DNA from: CAVUAN01 sp963739435
GTDB taxonomy: Bacteria; Acidobacteriota; Thermoanaerobaculia; UBA5066; Gp7-AA6
NCBI GenBank assembly: GCA_963739435.1
Contig: CAVUAN010000006.1
Span: forward strand, 186,001-250,000
Direction: 5' to 3'
DNA: 64,000 nt
The translations under genes were made by a program, and so were the position numbers. Below the pieces are notes generated by a model. It did not search any database. It was not told where the DNA came from and worked only from the letters and a program-made list of their open reading frames with translations. This document shows positions 34,163 through 43,575 of the stretch, piece after piece; positions within the stretch are counted from its first letter, which is position 1; the number at the start of each line of letters is the position of its first letter.

Positions 34163-35095
34163 CTAGTACTGGACGTATCCGTTCACGTCGATGATCACGT
34201 GGGCGGTTCCGGAGCCCTGCCCGCAGTGGACGGTGATGGCGCCGCCTGCTCCCAGGGCCACGGTCGCGTTGTTGGCCCGCGTCTGCCCGGCCGCGTAGTT
34301 GACCGTCGCCGCCAGAGGCAGCGCCGAGCCGGCCGGGTAGAGGGTCAGGAAACCGGGACCGGCCGTCGGTTGCGTGACGGCGACATTGACCGACACGGAG
34401 GTCGCCTCCGCGGGGATGCCGCACTGGCCCGTGAAGACGAAAGTCCGGTCCGCTCCCGCCACGAGCGCCGGCCCGCCGAGAGAACCGACCGGGTTGCGCG
34501 TGTCCAGCAGCCGGCAAGGAGCCAGCGTCATGAAGCCGGGAGTCGGGATCACCGAGCAGGGCGTGGTCGGCGTCGACGGCTCGATCCACGGCGGGGGGTA
34601 GGCGATCGTATTGCCCTGGTACTGGTTGATGTTCGTCGCCCAGGTCACGCCGGTCATTCCGTTCTGGAACTGCCACTCCGGCAGGTTGCAGAAGTAGCGC
34701 GCCAGATCGAACATCTTCCGCCGCTGCGCGGCAGTCGGCAGGAAGGTCGGCCCGGGCCAGTTGTTCGGAAGGCCCGACTGCTCGAGTGCCGCCGTCGCGT
34801 AGGCCGGCAGGTGGTAGCCGTAGGGATTGGTGTCGTAGATCGAGCGCGCGACGTCTGTCCAGAGAAGGGGATCGGTCGAGAGGAGGCCCGGATAGGCGTA
34901 GAAAGGACCGCTCGGCGCGTTCACGCCTTCATGCGGGCCGTCGGCTGTTGACGAGATCCAGGCGATGCCGTGCGGCCCGCAGGGCTGGGACCACGCTCCG
35001 CAGAGAGCCTGACCGAAGCCGGCCGCGCAGAAGACGACGAAAACGAAAAGCCACGCTGACGCGACTTTCCGGGCGTTCAACAGACGAGGATTCAC
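34163..35095 (-). CDS. Secreted protein with C-terminal beta domain, unknown function
   Basis: 310 residues from the GTG at 35095, chosen because it precedes a signal helix (ASAWLFVFVVFCAAGFGQAL); a TTG twelve codons earlier is also open. The N-terminal 170 residues have no known fold (Trp/Tyr/Pro-rich, several Cys). The C-terminal ~120 residues are a beta domain found at the ends of many secreted proteins (LAPCRLLDTRNPVGSLGGPA, SVSVNVAVTQPTAGPGFLTL, and a final HVIIDVNGYVQY). That domain probably binds a surface or carbohydrate. No sorting tail of the IPTL-CTERM kind is present. Confidence 0.7.
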   Translation of the reverse strand: MNPRLLNARKVASAWLFVFVVFCAAGFGQALCGAWSQPCGPHGIAWISSTADGPHEGVNAPSGPFYAYPGLLSTDPLLWTDVARSIYDTNPYGYHLPAYATAALEQSGLPNNWPGPTFLPTAAQRRKMFDLARYFCNLPEWQFQNGMTGVTWATNINQYQGNTIAYPPPWIEPSTPTTPCSVIPTPGFMTLAPCRLLDTRNPVGSLGGPALVAGADRTFVFTGQCGIPAEATSVSVNVAVTQPTAGPGFLTLYPAGSALPLAATVNYAAGQTRANNATVALGAGGAITVHCGQGSGTAHVIIDVNGYVQY

Positions 35096-35245
35096 CGTTA
35101 CACCAGGGACCCTTCCCGGGAGCTTTTGCAATTGTGCCGCTATTGTACGACGGCTGGAACTTCAGTGGTAGCCCGCTTTTTCAAGGGCCTTTTCCACGGC
35201 GTCGAGGTGGTGTTTCCGGCGGAAAAGATGGTAACAACCTGCAAC

Positions 35246-35587
35246 ATGACGGAAGACGACTTTCGGCGGCTCGCCCTGGAGCTGCCCGGCGCGACCGAAA
35301 GCGCCCACATGGGGCATCCGGACTTTCGGGTTGGCGGAAAGATATTCGCCACACTGTCGCCGAAAGCCGGTTGGGCGATGGTGAAGCTGACCCCGGATGA
35401 GCAGGAAGCGTTCATCCAGGCGGCGCCCGACGTGTTCTCCCCCGTCGCGGGCGGCTGGGGGCGCGGGGGAGCGACGAGCGTCTGCCTCGAGAAATCAACG
35501 AAGGCTGTCGTTCGCGACGGCCTGGCCGCAGCATGGAGAGGCCGAGCGCCCAGAAAGCTCCTCCTGGACCTCGACAAGAAGCGGTAA
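35246..35587 (+). CDS. MmcQ/YjbR family (DUF419) protein
   Basis: 113 residues with the CyaY-like YjbR fold: MTEDDFRRLALELPGATES, HMGHPDFRVGGKIFATLS, and WAMVKLTPDEQEAF. Family members are predicted DNA-binding or unknown proteins. The frame is open further upstream, but the ATG at 35246 begins exactly where the family does. It is a single plus-strand gene flanked by minus-strand genes; the 3' end is two bases from the convergent hydrolase stop. Confidence 0.85.
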   Translation: MTEDDFRRLALELPGATESAHMGHPDFRVGGKIFATLSPKAGWAMVKLTPDEQEAFIQAAPDVFSPVAGGWGRGGATSVCLEKSTKAVVRDGLAAAWRGRAPRKLLLDLDKKR

Positions 35588-35589
35588 CG

Positions 35590-36414
35590 TCACCGCCCGC
35601 CTTCCCTGCCCATCCAATCCGTCAGGGCCGCGGCGAAGCGCTCGGGCTCCTCGAAAAAGGGCTGGTGGCCGCTCTCTTCGAAGATCTGGAGCGTGGCGTT
35701 CGGAAGCCTCGCCGGGATGCCCTCCCAGAGCACATGCGGAACCGTGTAGTCGTAGCGTCCGTGCGCGATCAGGATCGGCACGATCCGAGAGCTCGAAGAA
35801 ACGGTCACGTCCCAGGAAGGCACGAGCGTCCCCATGACGTGCCGGAGAAGCCCCGGCCTCGCGTCCAACTCGGCAAACAGCGGTGCGGCGTCGAAACGCG
35901 CGTTGAAGAAACGCATCGGCGTTTGCGCAAGGACTGTCTGCATCAACGACGGGTTCGAGGGTAACCTGGCCAGGTTGTCCCGAAGGAGCCGCTTTCGATC
36001 CTCCGACGCGTCCTCCTCGAAAAAAGCCGCGGACTTCGCCGCCACACGGGCCAGGTCGCCGATGGGCGGTGTACCCGCGACGATCACGTGCGAGACGCTA
36101 TCGGGCCGCAGACTGCCGTACTCGATGGCGAGGATGCCGAGAACGGAGTGTCCCAGCACGGCGATCCGCTCGACCCCGAGATTCTTCCGGACAGCCTCCA
36201 GGTCGTCGGCGAGCACCTCGAAGGTGAGGTCGGTGGGATCGCCGGTCGATCGCCCGCTTCCCCTCAGGTCGACGTAGACGATTCGGAAGCGGTCGCTGAG
36301 TTGAGGAGGCGTCTGACGCTCGGATGGCTTCGTGCCGAAGCCGCAGAGAAACAGGCAGGTCGGCCCTCGGCCGCGCGCCGAGGTGAAGAGCTCAGCGCCC
36401 TGGACGGGGATCAT
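35590..36414 (-). CDS. Alpha/beta hydrolase, prolyl-aminopeptidase-like (S33)
   Basis: 274 residues with the alpha/beta-hydrolase core: oxyanion region FLCGFGTKPSERQ, VYVDLRGSGRSTGD, the nucleophile elbow GHSVLG (Ser near residue 96), a likely acid in AHGRYDYTVP and the catalytic His in EESGHQPFFEEPE. It is cytoplasmic. The arrangement resembles proline iminopeptidase and haloalkane/ester hydrolases, and the substrate cannot be fixed. Six bases separate it from the stop of the acyl-CoA ligase upstream, so it is the last gene of that train. Confidence 0.83.
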   Translation of the reverse strand: MIPVQGAELFTSARGRGPTCLFLCGFGTKPSERQTPPQLSDRFRIVYVDLRGSGRSTGDPTDLTFEVLADDLEAVRKNLGVERIAVLGHSVLGILAIEYGSLRPDSVSHVIVAGTPPIGDLARVAAKSAAFFEEDASEDRKRLLRDNLARLPSNPSLMQTVLAQTPMRFFNARFDAAPLFAELDARPGLLRHVMGTLVPSWDVTVSSSSRIVPILIAHGRYDYTVPHVLWEGIPARLPNATLQIFEESGHQPFFEEPERFAAALTDWMGREGGR

Positions 36415-36420
36415 GTGGTT

Positions 36421-38249
36421 TCAGAGCTCACGGACTGCCCCCTCGTAGAACGAGTCGAGCAGCGGAGCGTACTTCTGCTCGACGAGCCGGCGCTTGAGCT
36501 TGAGGCTCGGCGTGAGCTCTCCCGACTCGACTGAAAACTCGGCGGGAAGGAGCGCGAACTTCTTGATCGACTCGTACTTGGGGAGCTTCGCGTTCAGCTC
36601 GTCGACGCCGGATTGGATGAGGTCCCGGACACGCTGGTCCCCCGCGAGCTCCGCCAGAGACTTCTGCCCCAGCCCGGCCTCCTGCGACCAGGCTCGGATT
36701 TCCTGCTCGTTGAGCGTGATCAGCGCCGAGCAGAAGTGGCGCGTGTTGCCGTGGACGAGGACCTGGCCGACGAAGCGGCACAAGAGCGTGAGCTGGCCCT
36801 CGACCGCCTGCGGCGCGATGTATTTCCCGCCCGACGTCTTGATCAGGTCCTTCTTCCGGTCGGTGATCTTCAGGAAGCCCCTGGCGTCGAGCTCCCCGAT
36901 GTCGCCGGTGTGGAGCCAGCCGTCGTTGTCGAGCGCTTCGGCCGTGGCCTCGGGCCGGTTGTGGTAGCGGCGCATGACGCCCGCGCCCCCGAACGAGGAC
37001 CTCGCCGTCTGCCGCGATTCGAGCCTCGGTCCCGGGCAGGGCGGGCCCAACGGTCCCGAACTTCCACGCCCGCGTCCGGTTGACGAACGTCGCCGCGCTC
37101 GATCTCCGATGAGGCCGTAGCCCTCCAGGATCAGAACGCCGAAGGCGTGGAAGAACTCGGCCAGGTCGCTGGAGAGCGGAGCGCTCCCCGAGATGAAGAA
37201 GCGCAGCCGCCCGCCGAACGTTCCGCGCACCTTCTTCAAGACGAGCGCATCGGCGAGGGCGCGCTTCAGCGGCAAGCAGGCCGCCCGGCTTCGCCCCGGC
37301 CTGGCGGAGCTTCGAGACTCTCCGGCCGACGTTGAGCGCCCAGAGGAAGAGCTTGTACTTGAGGCCGCCCGACGCCTGGGCCTTGCCGAGAACCTTGTTG
37401 TAGACCCTCTCGAAGATGCGGGGGACGGCGCAGATGAAGGTCGGACGGATGACCTTCAGGTTCTCGACGAGCTTGTCCACCCGCCCGTCCACGGCGGTCG
37501 GAAAGCCGATGCGGATCTGGGCCGCCTGCAGCACCTTCCCAAAGACATGCGCGAGCGGGAGCCAGAAGATACTGCAGGTCGTCCGGCCCGATCATCTGGA
37601 GCGCGTCGATGGCCTCCGCCTCGTAGACCCAGCAATCGTGCGTCAGCTCGACGCCCTTCGGCTGGCCGGTCGTTCCCGACGTGTAGATGAGCGTGGCGAG
37701 AGAGCTCGCTCCGACACCCCGGACCGCCTTCTCGTAGGCCTCGGGGTGCGCCGCCTCGTGCGCCTTCCCGCGCGATTCGAGATCGGCCAGCGGAATCGCC
37801 CAGCCGTCCTGGCTGCCCGGCCCTTCCAGGACGATGACGTTCTTCACGTTCGGGATGTCGCCCCGGCATTTCGCGAGTTTCCCGAGCCAGGAAGCGTCCT
37901 CGACAAAAACGAATGAGGCCTCGCAGTCCTGCAGGATGTAGACGCACTCCTCCACCGTGTTGGCGGGGTAGATCGTCGTCGTGGCGCCGCCGGCGCAGAG
38001 GATGCCGAGGTCGGCCAGGATCCACTCGATGCGCGTCGACGAGAGGATCGCGCACCGCCCCTCCGGGTCGAGGCCCAAAGACAGCAGCCCGCAGGCGATC
38101 GCTCGGACCCGGTCGCCCGTCTGCTGCCAGGTCAACGTCTTCCATCCGTCCCCGTCGGGATGGAGAAACGCCGCGGCATGGGGCGTCGCTTCGACCCGCC
38201 GCAGGAGCATTTCAGGGACTGACCTGGCGGCGCCTGTCTCGTGCGTCAT
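36421..38249 (-). CDS. Long-chain acyl-CoA synthetase (AMP-binding), several frameshifts
   Basis: About 608 residues when pieced together. Blocks in order: the ATP-binding YTSGTTGQPKGVELTH, FWLPLAHVFGKVL, the FISGSAPLSSDLAEFFHAFG region, GYGLI, WKFGTVGPALPG, LHTGDIGELDARGFLKITDR, and the C-terminal KTSGGKYIAPQAVEGQ. These define the FadD-type long-chain fatty acid:CoA ligase. The frame slips near 37567, 37275, 37110 and 36985, the most of any gene here, so true decay cannot be excluded, but every conserved block is intact. ATG at 38249 overlaps the TGA of the GNAT gene. It activates fatty acids for lipid synthesis or oxidation. Confidence 0.75.
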
Positions 38250-38749
38250 CTCACGGCCCCCGCCGCGAGCGGGCTGAGGTCGCGCCACACAGCCCAGTGC
38301 GGATTGATCTCAACGGCACCGTGCTTGCGGTAGAAACGCTTGTAGGGGTTTCGGGGATCGTATCCAACACACATCGCGCTTGATCCTTCTGCGTGGAGGC
38401 GGTTGGCGATGAGGTGAAGCAACTCGCTCCCCAGCCCCTGTCCCTGGACGTCCTTCAAAACGTAGATCGACTCCAGCTCCGCGTCGGTGTCGTGTCGAGC
38501 GGTGTGATGATATGCCGCGAAACCCACGGGCCGGCCGCTCCACTCAGCCAGCAGGCCGAACCCGTCGCCTTTGGCCATCTGTGCGGTGCTCCCCTGCGCC
38601 AGATACCGGCGCCAGCGGTCGGTCCAGAACGCGACGTTTCGATCATGATCACCGATGAGAGCCGGAAACGAGGCTTCCTTCGAAGCGATCAAGATGGCGA
38701 CGATCGCATCGGCGTCGGCCGGCACAGCGTCACGAACGAGACGCGTCAT
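38246..38749 (-). CDS. GNAT family N-acetyltransferase
   Basis: 167 residues with the GNAT acetyl-CoA site (VLKDVQGQGLGSELLHLIAN), the preceding beta strand (AELESIYV) and the C-terminal NPYKRFYRKHG region typical of this fold. Acceptor unknown. The ATG at 38749 is chosen because the family starts there (RDAVPADADAIVAIL); the longer open reading overlaps the neighbour. It overlaps the preceding Rossmann-fold gene by 20 bases and the acyl-CoA ligase by four (ATGA). Confidence 0.85.
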   Translation of the reverse strand: MTRLVRDAVPADADAIVAILIASKEASFPALIGDHDRNVAFWTDRWRRYLAQGSTAQMAKGDGFGLLAEWSGRPVGFAAYHHTARHDTDAELESIYVLKDVQGQGLGSELLHLIANRLHAEGSSAMCVGYDPRNPYKRFYRKHGAVEINPHWAVWRDLSPLAAGAVR

Positions 38750-39389
38750 CCTGAGCCACGACCAGTCGCTTGCGAAACGACGCGGGATCGTCCATGCAGC
38801 GGAGTGCGCCGTCCGCCACATCAGCCCGAGAAATCCGCGCGAAGCCTCGGATTGACAGATCCTCTCTCAAGCTGTACCGGCCGGTACCGGGCTGATCTGT
38901 CAGGATCACCGGCGCCAGGATCGTCCAGTTCAGGGCGCTGCGGGAGATGATCGCCTCGCCAATCGCTTTATCGGCATAGATGTTCGCGAGAATTACGCGA
39001 AACACCAGCTGGAGATACCAGGCCTCCTGCGGAGCGGTTCCTCCGACTCCGTACGCCGACACGAAGACCAGCCGGCTGATCTTTGCCCCTTCCATAGCCG
39101 ACACGATCGACGGCGCTGCGCGGGCGATCAGGGACTGGGAACGGAGCGCCTGACCTCGGCCGAGAGCACTGATGACCACATCGTGGCCCGGCAGGACCCG
39201 GGAAAGCGCCTGATCTTTCGCCGCCACATCAGCAGCGACGGCGGTCAGAGAGGGATGCTGAATCGCCAGCCGCTCCGGCCGGCGCGCGATGGCCGTGACA
39301 GTGTGCCCGCCCTCGAGAGCCTTCGCAACGATCTGCCGGCCCGTCGGCCCGCTCCCTCCAAGCACGACGATGCGGTGTTTCGAGCCCAT
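38730..39389 (-). CDS. NAD(P)-binding Rossmann-fold protein, NmrA/SDR-like
   Basis: 219 residues of the atypical short-chain dehydrogenase/NmrA type. The N-terminal dinucleotide motif is GGSGPTGRQIVAKAL, followed by DVVISALGRGQALRSQ, FVSAYGVGG and WTILAPVILTD. No YxxxK catalytic pair is obvious, which is common for regulators or quinone-reductase-like members of this group. The 3' end overlaps the GNAT start, and it begins 16 bases after the dehydratase stop, so it is within the same operon. Confidence 0.83.
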   Translation of the reverse strand: MGSKHRIVVLGGSGPTGRQIVAKALEGGHTVTAIARRPERLAIQHPSLTAVAADVAAKDQALSRVLPGHDVVISALGRGQALRSQSLIARAAPSIVSAMEGAKISRLVFVSAYGVGGTAPQEAWYLQLVFRVILANIYADKAIGEAIISRSALNWTILAPVILTDQPGTGRYSLREDLSIRGFARISRADVADGALRCMDDPASFRKRLVVAQDDASRS

Positions 39390-39405
39390 CGGCGGTCCCT
39401 CCGTC

Positions 39406-40365
39406 TCAGTTCCAGTCGAGTGACCGCAGCTGATCGAGGTTCACGTTGCCCCCCGACAGGACGACGGCGACGCGCGATCCCGCCGGCAGTTTCACGAGGC
39501 CGTTCAGCAGCGCGGCGACCGGCGCGGCCGCAGCGCCTTCGACGACGAGCTTGCACCGCTCCATGATCCAGATCATCGCGTCGAAGATCTCGCGGTCCGG
39601 CAGCGCGACGATCTCGTCGACGAACCGCTGCACCACGGAAAAGTTGATCTCGCCCACCCGACGCACGCGCAGGCCGTCGATGATGGTTTTGCAGTCGATC
39701 GTCGTGAGGCTCCCGGCCTCGATGCTCATCTTCATCGCGGGGCCGTCGGAGGACTCGACGCCGACCACACGAATCGCCGGGTTGTGGCTCTTGACCGCCA
39801 TCGAAACGCCGGAAATGAGGCCGCCGCCGCCGATCGGCACGATCACCGCCTCGACCTCCGGCCAGTCCTGCACGATCTCGAGGCCCAAAGTGCCCTGGCC
39901 CGCGATCAGCTCTTCGTCGTCGAAGGGGTGCACGTAGGTCAGTCCTTGCGTGCGCACCAGCTCCTTCGCCTTCTCGTTGGCCTCGTCCCAGATCATCCCG
40001 TGGAGGACGACTTCGGCGCCGTAGCCCTTGGTCGCCGCGATCTTGGCCGGGGTGGCGTTCTCCGCCATGCACACGACGGCGCGAATGCCGTGGATCTTCG
40101 CGGCCAGCGCCACGCCCTGCGCGTGGTTGCCGGCCGACGAGCAAACGACGCCGCGCTTCTTCTGTTCCTCGGACATGAGCGCGAACTTGTTCAGGGGTCC
40201 GCGAATCTTGTACGAGCCGACGCGCTGGAAGAGCTCGGCCTTCAGCCGGACGTCGAAGCCCGTCCGCTCCGAGAGCTGCCTCGACGTCAGCAGCGGTGTG
40301 TGCTTGATGTGCTGCGCAATCCGCGCCCGAACCGTCTTGAAGTCGTCGAGGGTGAGGGTCAGCAT
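39406..40365 (-). CDS. Threonine ammonia-lyase (catabolic type), PLP-dependent
   Basis: 319 residues of PLP fold-type II. The cofactor lysine lies in VGSYKIRGPLNKF (about residue 53), the phosphate-binding glycines in PIGGGGLISG, the substrate loop in SSAGNHAQGVAL and the ring-contact Ser in VLSGGNVN. It deaminates threonine (or serine) to 2-oxobutyrate. It lacks the C-terminal ACT domain of the biosynthetic enzyme, so it is nearer to TdcB or serine/threonine dehydratases; serine racemase is an alternative. Two bases separate it from the upstream SdpI gene. Confidence 0.88.
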   Translation of the reverse strand: MLTLTLDDFKTVRARIAQHIKHTPLLTSRQLSERTGFDVRLKAELFQRVGSYKIRGPLNKFALMSEEQKKRGVVCSSAGNHAQGVALAAKIHGIRAVVCMAENATPAKIAATKGYGAEVVLHGMIWDEANEKAKELVRTQGLTYVHPFDDEELIAGQGTLGLEIVQDWPEVEAVIVPIGGGGLISGVSMAVKSHNPAIRVVGVESSDGPAMKMSIEAGSLTTIDCKTIIDGLRVRRVGEINFSVVQRFVDEIVALPDREIFDAMIWIMERCKLVVEGAAAAPVAALLNGLVKLPAGSRVAVVLSGGNVNLDQLRSLDWN

Positions 40366-40367
40366 CC

Positions 40368-40706
40368 TCAGAAGTTCCGAATGAACCGCAACGTGCGGAC
40401 CACGGCGACGAGGCTCGGGGCAACCAGGACCAGAAGGGACACGGGGAGAAACACTTCCTGCGGGAACGGGTGAAGGGCGTAGAGAACGCCTGCAACACAG
40501 AGGCCGAAGAGAGAGGCAACGATCAGGCCGCGGCCGAAGTGCGCGTTGGCCTCGAACCAGATCTCGTCGTTGGCCATCGTCGCGCGGGTGCGGAAGCCAT
40601 AGAGGACGTTGCGGGGCACCTTGCGCAGGGCGAGCGGGATGGCGATCACGATAAAAAGGAGAGAGCAGCCCAGGATGATGACAAATCCCTTGTCGTAGAC
40701 GCTCAT
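40368..40706 (-). CDS. SdpI-family membrane protein
   Basis: 112 residues with three hydrophobic helices (FVIILGCSLLFIVIAIPLAL, LIVASLFGLCVAGVLYAL, LPVSLLVLVAPSLVAVV) and the SdpI-type polar segment VLYGFRTRATMANDEIWFEA around residue 35. SdpI in Bacillus gives immunity to a toxic peptide; most homologues in other bacteria are uncharacterised. Only two bases from each neighbour on the same strand, so it is co-transcribed with the dehydratase and SRPBCC genes. Confidence 0.82.
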   Translation of the reverse strand: MSVYDKGFVIILGCSLLFIVIAIPLALRKVPRNVLYGFRTRATMANDEIWFEANAHFGRGLIVASLFGLCVAGVLYALHPFPQEVFLPVSLLVLVAPSLVAVVRTLRFIRNF

Positions 40707-40708
40707 GA

Positions 40709-41143
40709 TCAGCGGTAGGCCATGCTGCCAGCCAGAAACAGCGGACCTGGAGCTCGGCCCTCCGCGGCGCCCTTGAGCCGGAACATCAGCTCTCCCCAGG
40801 TCGTGTTGCAGTTGACGAAATACTCACTCGCCTTCGCCCAGCCCGCGTGGGAGAACCGAACCAACGTCGCCGCCTTTCGCGCCTCGAGGTCGAAGACGAG
40901 CCGCGTGCCGTTCCACTCTTCGCCGCTCTCGCACTGCCACACCGCCCGCCGTCCCGGCTCCTGGCTGAGCGGCTTCAGGCGATAAATGGTCGCCTTTCCG
41001 AAGAACCCGAGCTCCACGATTCCGCCCGGCATCACGACCACGTCCTCCGCCCACCAGGCCTGGAACCCCGGGCCGCTCGAAACGAGGGGATAGACCACAC
41101 CCGGCACTCCAGTGATCTCGATGCTATGGACGATATCGGCCAT
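40709..41143 (-). CDS. SRPBCC domain protein, AHSA1-like
   Basis: 144 residues of the activator-of-Hsp90-ATPase-homologue (AHSA1)/SRPBCC group: HSIEITGVPGVVYPLVSSGP, FQAWWAEDVVV, and the C-terminal TLVRFSHAGWAKASEYF. Such proteins bind hydrophobic ligands or act as small stress proteins; no catalytic residues are recognised. The ATG at 41143 matches the family start. First gene of a train that runs down to the hydrolase at 35.6 kb. About 100 bases separate it from the next gene upstream; I see no clear signal there. Confidence 0.82.
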   Translation of the reverse strand: MADIVHSIEITGVPGVVYPLVSSGPGFQAWWAEDVVVMPGGIVELGFFGKATIYRLKPLSQEPGRRAVWQCESGEEWNGTRLVFDLEARKAATLVRFSHAGWAKASEYFVNCNTTWGELMFRLKGAAEGRAPGPLFLAGSMAYR

Positions 41144-41240
41144 GACCCGCCCCTCCTCCAGCCTCACGTTTGGCGGCTCATTCTACGGCTCAGCTCGTTT
41201 GCGCCCATTGGTTGTCGGGCGTTGCTCGCCGCTCGTCTCG

Positions 41241-41672
41241 CTATCGGCGGTAGAGGGCTCCGCCCAGCCAGGCACAGGGCAGCGCAGTCACGACGAGCGC
41301 GATGGGGTACCAGGCCGGGCTAATGTTCATCGGGATCGTGGCGATCGCACCGACTGCGCTCACCACGAGCCCGACCACTCCGAGGATCAGGGCGTGGCCC
41401 ATGGGTGCGCGCGGCGCGAGCCTTGCGGCAATGTAGCTTCCAAGAACGGCATAAACGGTTCGATAGGCCGTTGCCAGCAGAAGCAAGCCCGTGTCGTACA
41501 TCGGCTGGCCCCACGGCGGATAGACATGAAGCATGTGCAGCGCCTGGTCGGTGCCGAGAGAAAGAACGACGACTGCCAGGAACCCCAGGAACACTGCCGC
41601 GACGCTTCGCCCCATTCGGCGAGGTCCCGGCTCCCCCGGGACCGCCGGGACGCTACCGGGTTGCATTGTCAA
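41241..41672 (-). CDS. Membrane protein, four helices, unknown
   Basis: 143 residues with four predicted helices (SVAAVFLGFLAVVVLSLGT, YRTVYAVLGSYIAARLA, HALILGVVGLVVSAVGAIA, WYPIALVVTALPCAWLGGAL). The pattern resembles unnamed four-helix membrane proteins of similar size in high-GC bacteria. I do not recognise a function. The start overlaps the preceding gene by 20 bases; the first 20 residues are Pro/Gly-rich and a later Met (RRMGRSV) may be the true start. Confidence 0.7.
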   Translation of the reverse strand: MTMQPGSVPAVPGEPGPRRMGRSVAAVFLGFLAVVVLSLGTDQALHMLHVYPPWGQPMYDTGLLLLATAYRTVYAVLGSYIAARLAPRAPMGHALILGVVGLVVSAVGAIATIPMNISPAWYPIALVVTALPCAWLGGALYRR

Positions 41673-42081
41673 AGCGGGTGAGAAACCACCGGCCCTTGAG
41701 CCGCTGAAAGGTGTACGTCACCATGTAGCGCTCCCCCTCCAGCCGAAACTGCATCACGTCCACCCTGGTGCCCGACTGCCGCTTGATGCGCTGCTCGAGG
41801 CCCTTCGTCTTGAGCTCCTCGGCCGTGAGCGGCACAGGCATGTCGCTTTGAACCTGCTTGCGCGCCCAGCTCTCCGAGCGCACCTCCCCAACCCGGGCAT
41901 CTCCAATCCGGACGGTCAGCGGGTAGGAAACACGGTCGAGCCGGAAGGGTTTCTCGGCGACAAATCGCAGAAAGAATTCCTCGAACGGCCCATCGTTGGG
42001 CGGAGCCTGTTGTGCGGCCGCCAGGGCTCCCAGAAGCCAGGCGAGGGCCGCAGCCACAGCCCACCCGCTACGCGACGACAT
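41653..42081 (-). CDS. Secreted protein, DUF4348-like, unknown function
   Basis: 142 residues from ATG 42081, chosen because it begins a signal peptide (GWAVAAALAWLLGALAAAQQ). The mature part (FEEFFLRFVAEKPFRLDRVS, then PLTVRIGD, and the C-terminal VTYTFQRLKGRWFLTRFDN) resembles the DUF4348 type of NTF2-like protein, mostly known from Bacteroidetes. Its start overlaps the RibD-like reductase stop by 14 bases, and its end overlaps the next membrane gene, so they are coupled. The family call is tentative. Confidence 0.68.
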   Translation of the reverse strand: MSSRSGWAVAAALAWLLGALAAAQQAPPNDGPFEEFFLRFVAEKPFRLDRVSYPLTVRIGDARVGEVRSESWARKQVQSDMPVPLTAEELKTKGLEQRIKRQSGTRVDVMQFRLEGERYMVTYTFQRLKGRWFLTRFDNATR

Positions 42082-42592
42082 GGTACTCGCTCTGAACCAG
42101 GCCGCTCGCATAGTGCCGGGTCGCCACGTGACGGAGCTGCACGTCGCGCGGCAGGGCGCCGAAGAGAGGGATTCCGTCTCCAATCAACACCGGCACGCGC
42201 GTGATGACGAGACGTTCAATCAGCCCCGCCCGCAGGAACTCCTGGATCGTGTACCCGCCGTCGATGTAGAGATGATGGGCGCCGCTCTCAGCGAGTCGCG
42301 AAACAATCTCGGCTGGTGTCCCGGCCATCTGCTCGACAATACCTCCAACGGCCGCGGACAGGTCGACCGGGCGATGACTCAGGATCACGACGCGCTTGTC
42401 GCCATAAGGCCAGGGACCGAGGGTCAGAACCTTCTTGAAGGTTCGGCGACCCATCACGATCGCGTCGACACTCGCGATGAACTCGTCGAACCCGTGGGGC
42501 TCACCGCCGTCCGCCGGCAGAAAGTCGAGATCGTCGTTCGATCGGGCGATGAACCCGTCGACGCTGGTGCCGACAAAGACAGATATCGTCAT
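42068..42592 (-). CDS. Dihydrofolate reductase-like protein (RibD C-terminal domain)
   Basis: 174 residues: MTISVFVGTSVDGFIARSND at the start, DAIVMGRRTFKKVLTLGPWP in the NADPH-binding region, and YIDGGYTIQEFLRAGLIERL, all typical of the stand-alone RibD C-terminal/DHFR-like family. These bind NADPH and reduce small substrates, but rarely folate; the substrate is unknown. It is 32 bases after the cysteine synthase on the same strand. Confidence 0.88.
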   Translation of the reverse strand: MTISVFVGTSVDGFIARSNDDLDFLPADGGEPHGFDEFIASVDAIVMGRRTFKKVLTLGPWPYGDKRVVILSHRPVDLSAAVGGIVEQMAGTPAEIVSRLAESGAHHLYIDGGYTIQEFLRAGLIERLVITRVPVLIGDGIPLFGALPRDVQLRHVATRHYASGLVQSEYHVVA

Positions 42593-42624
42593 CCCACGAA
42601 CCTCCTCCCCTCAGGCGGCCTTCT

Positions 42625-43561
42625 TCAGAAAGACCGCGATCTGCTCCTGTACACATCGGTGCTCAGGTACTTCAGGCCGGAGTCGACCATCAGCGTGACC
42701 ACCCTGGCATCTGGCCCCAGCCGCTCGGCCACCTGAATCGCGGCGACGACGTTCGCTCCGGACGACGTCCCCGCGAAGAGGGCCTCCTCCCGCGCGAGGC
42801 GCCTCGCCATGTCCTTCGCGTCGTCGGTCCTGACCGGCAGGATCTCGTCCACGAGAGTCGGGTCCCAGAGCGGAGGAGTGTAGCCGATCCCGACTCCTTC
42901 GATCTTGTGAGGCCCCGCCTGACCTCCCAGCAGCACCGAGGATTCCGCGGGTTCGACGACGACGATCTTGATGCTCGGCTTGTATCGCTTCAGCACCGTG
43001 GCGACCCCACGCGACGAAGCCGCCGTGCCCACGCAGTGAACGAAGGCGTCGATCTCTCCCTTCGTCTGGCTCCAGATCTCCTCGCCCAGCGAGTAGTAGC
43101 CCGCGATGCTGTCATGGTTGTTGAGCTGGTCGGTCCAGTAGGTGTGAGGCTCCTGGCTCAACTGCACGGGCGGCCTCGATCATGTCCAGGATCAGCTTCT
43201 TGGTGGTGAGGCCTCCCTCGCTCGGGACGAGCGTCAGCTCCGCACCCAGCGCCGCCATGTGATCCAGCTTCTCCTGGCTGAACGCATCGGAGGTGACGAT
43301 CTGGAGACGGTAGCCCTTGGCGGCGCAGACCAGCGCGAGCGACGTCCCCGTGCTGCCGCCCGTGTACTCGACGACGGTGTCGCCGGGCTTCAGTCGACCG
43401 TCCTCCTCCGCCCGCGAGATCACGGCCTGCGCCATCCGGTCCTTGATGCTGCCGGTGGGGTTCTCCCACTCGAGCTTCACGAAGATGTCCGCACAATGGG
43501 GCGGAACGACCTTGCGAAGCCGGACGATCGACGTGTTTCCAATGGCCTGGAGAATGTCCAT
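42625..43561 (-). CDS. Cysteine synthase (O-acetylserine sulfhydrylase), one frameshift
   Basis: PLP fold-type II enzyme with IGNTSIVRLRKVV, the cofactor-lysine segment ENPTGSIKDRMA, TGGSTGTSLALVCAAKGY, FVHCVGTAASSRGVATVLKR and FAGTSSGANVVAA. It makes cysteine from O-acetylserine and sulfide; cystathionine beta-synthase-like activity is possible. The frame slips near 43166, joining IEAARA to LSQEPHTYWTDQLNN; length is one base over a multiple of three. The last residues (TDVYRSRSRSF) look odd, and another slip there would give an EQIAVFLKKAA ending with a stop near 42610. ATG at 43561. Confidence 0.82.
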
Positions 43562-43575
43562 GGGTCGGGCGGCGC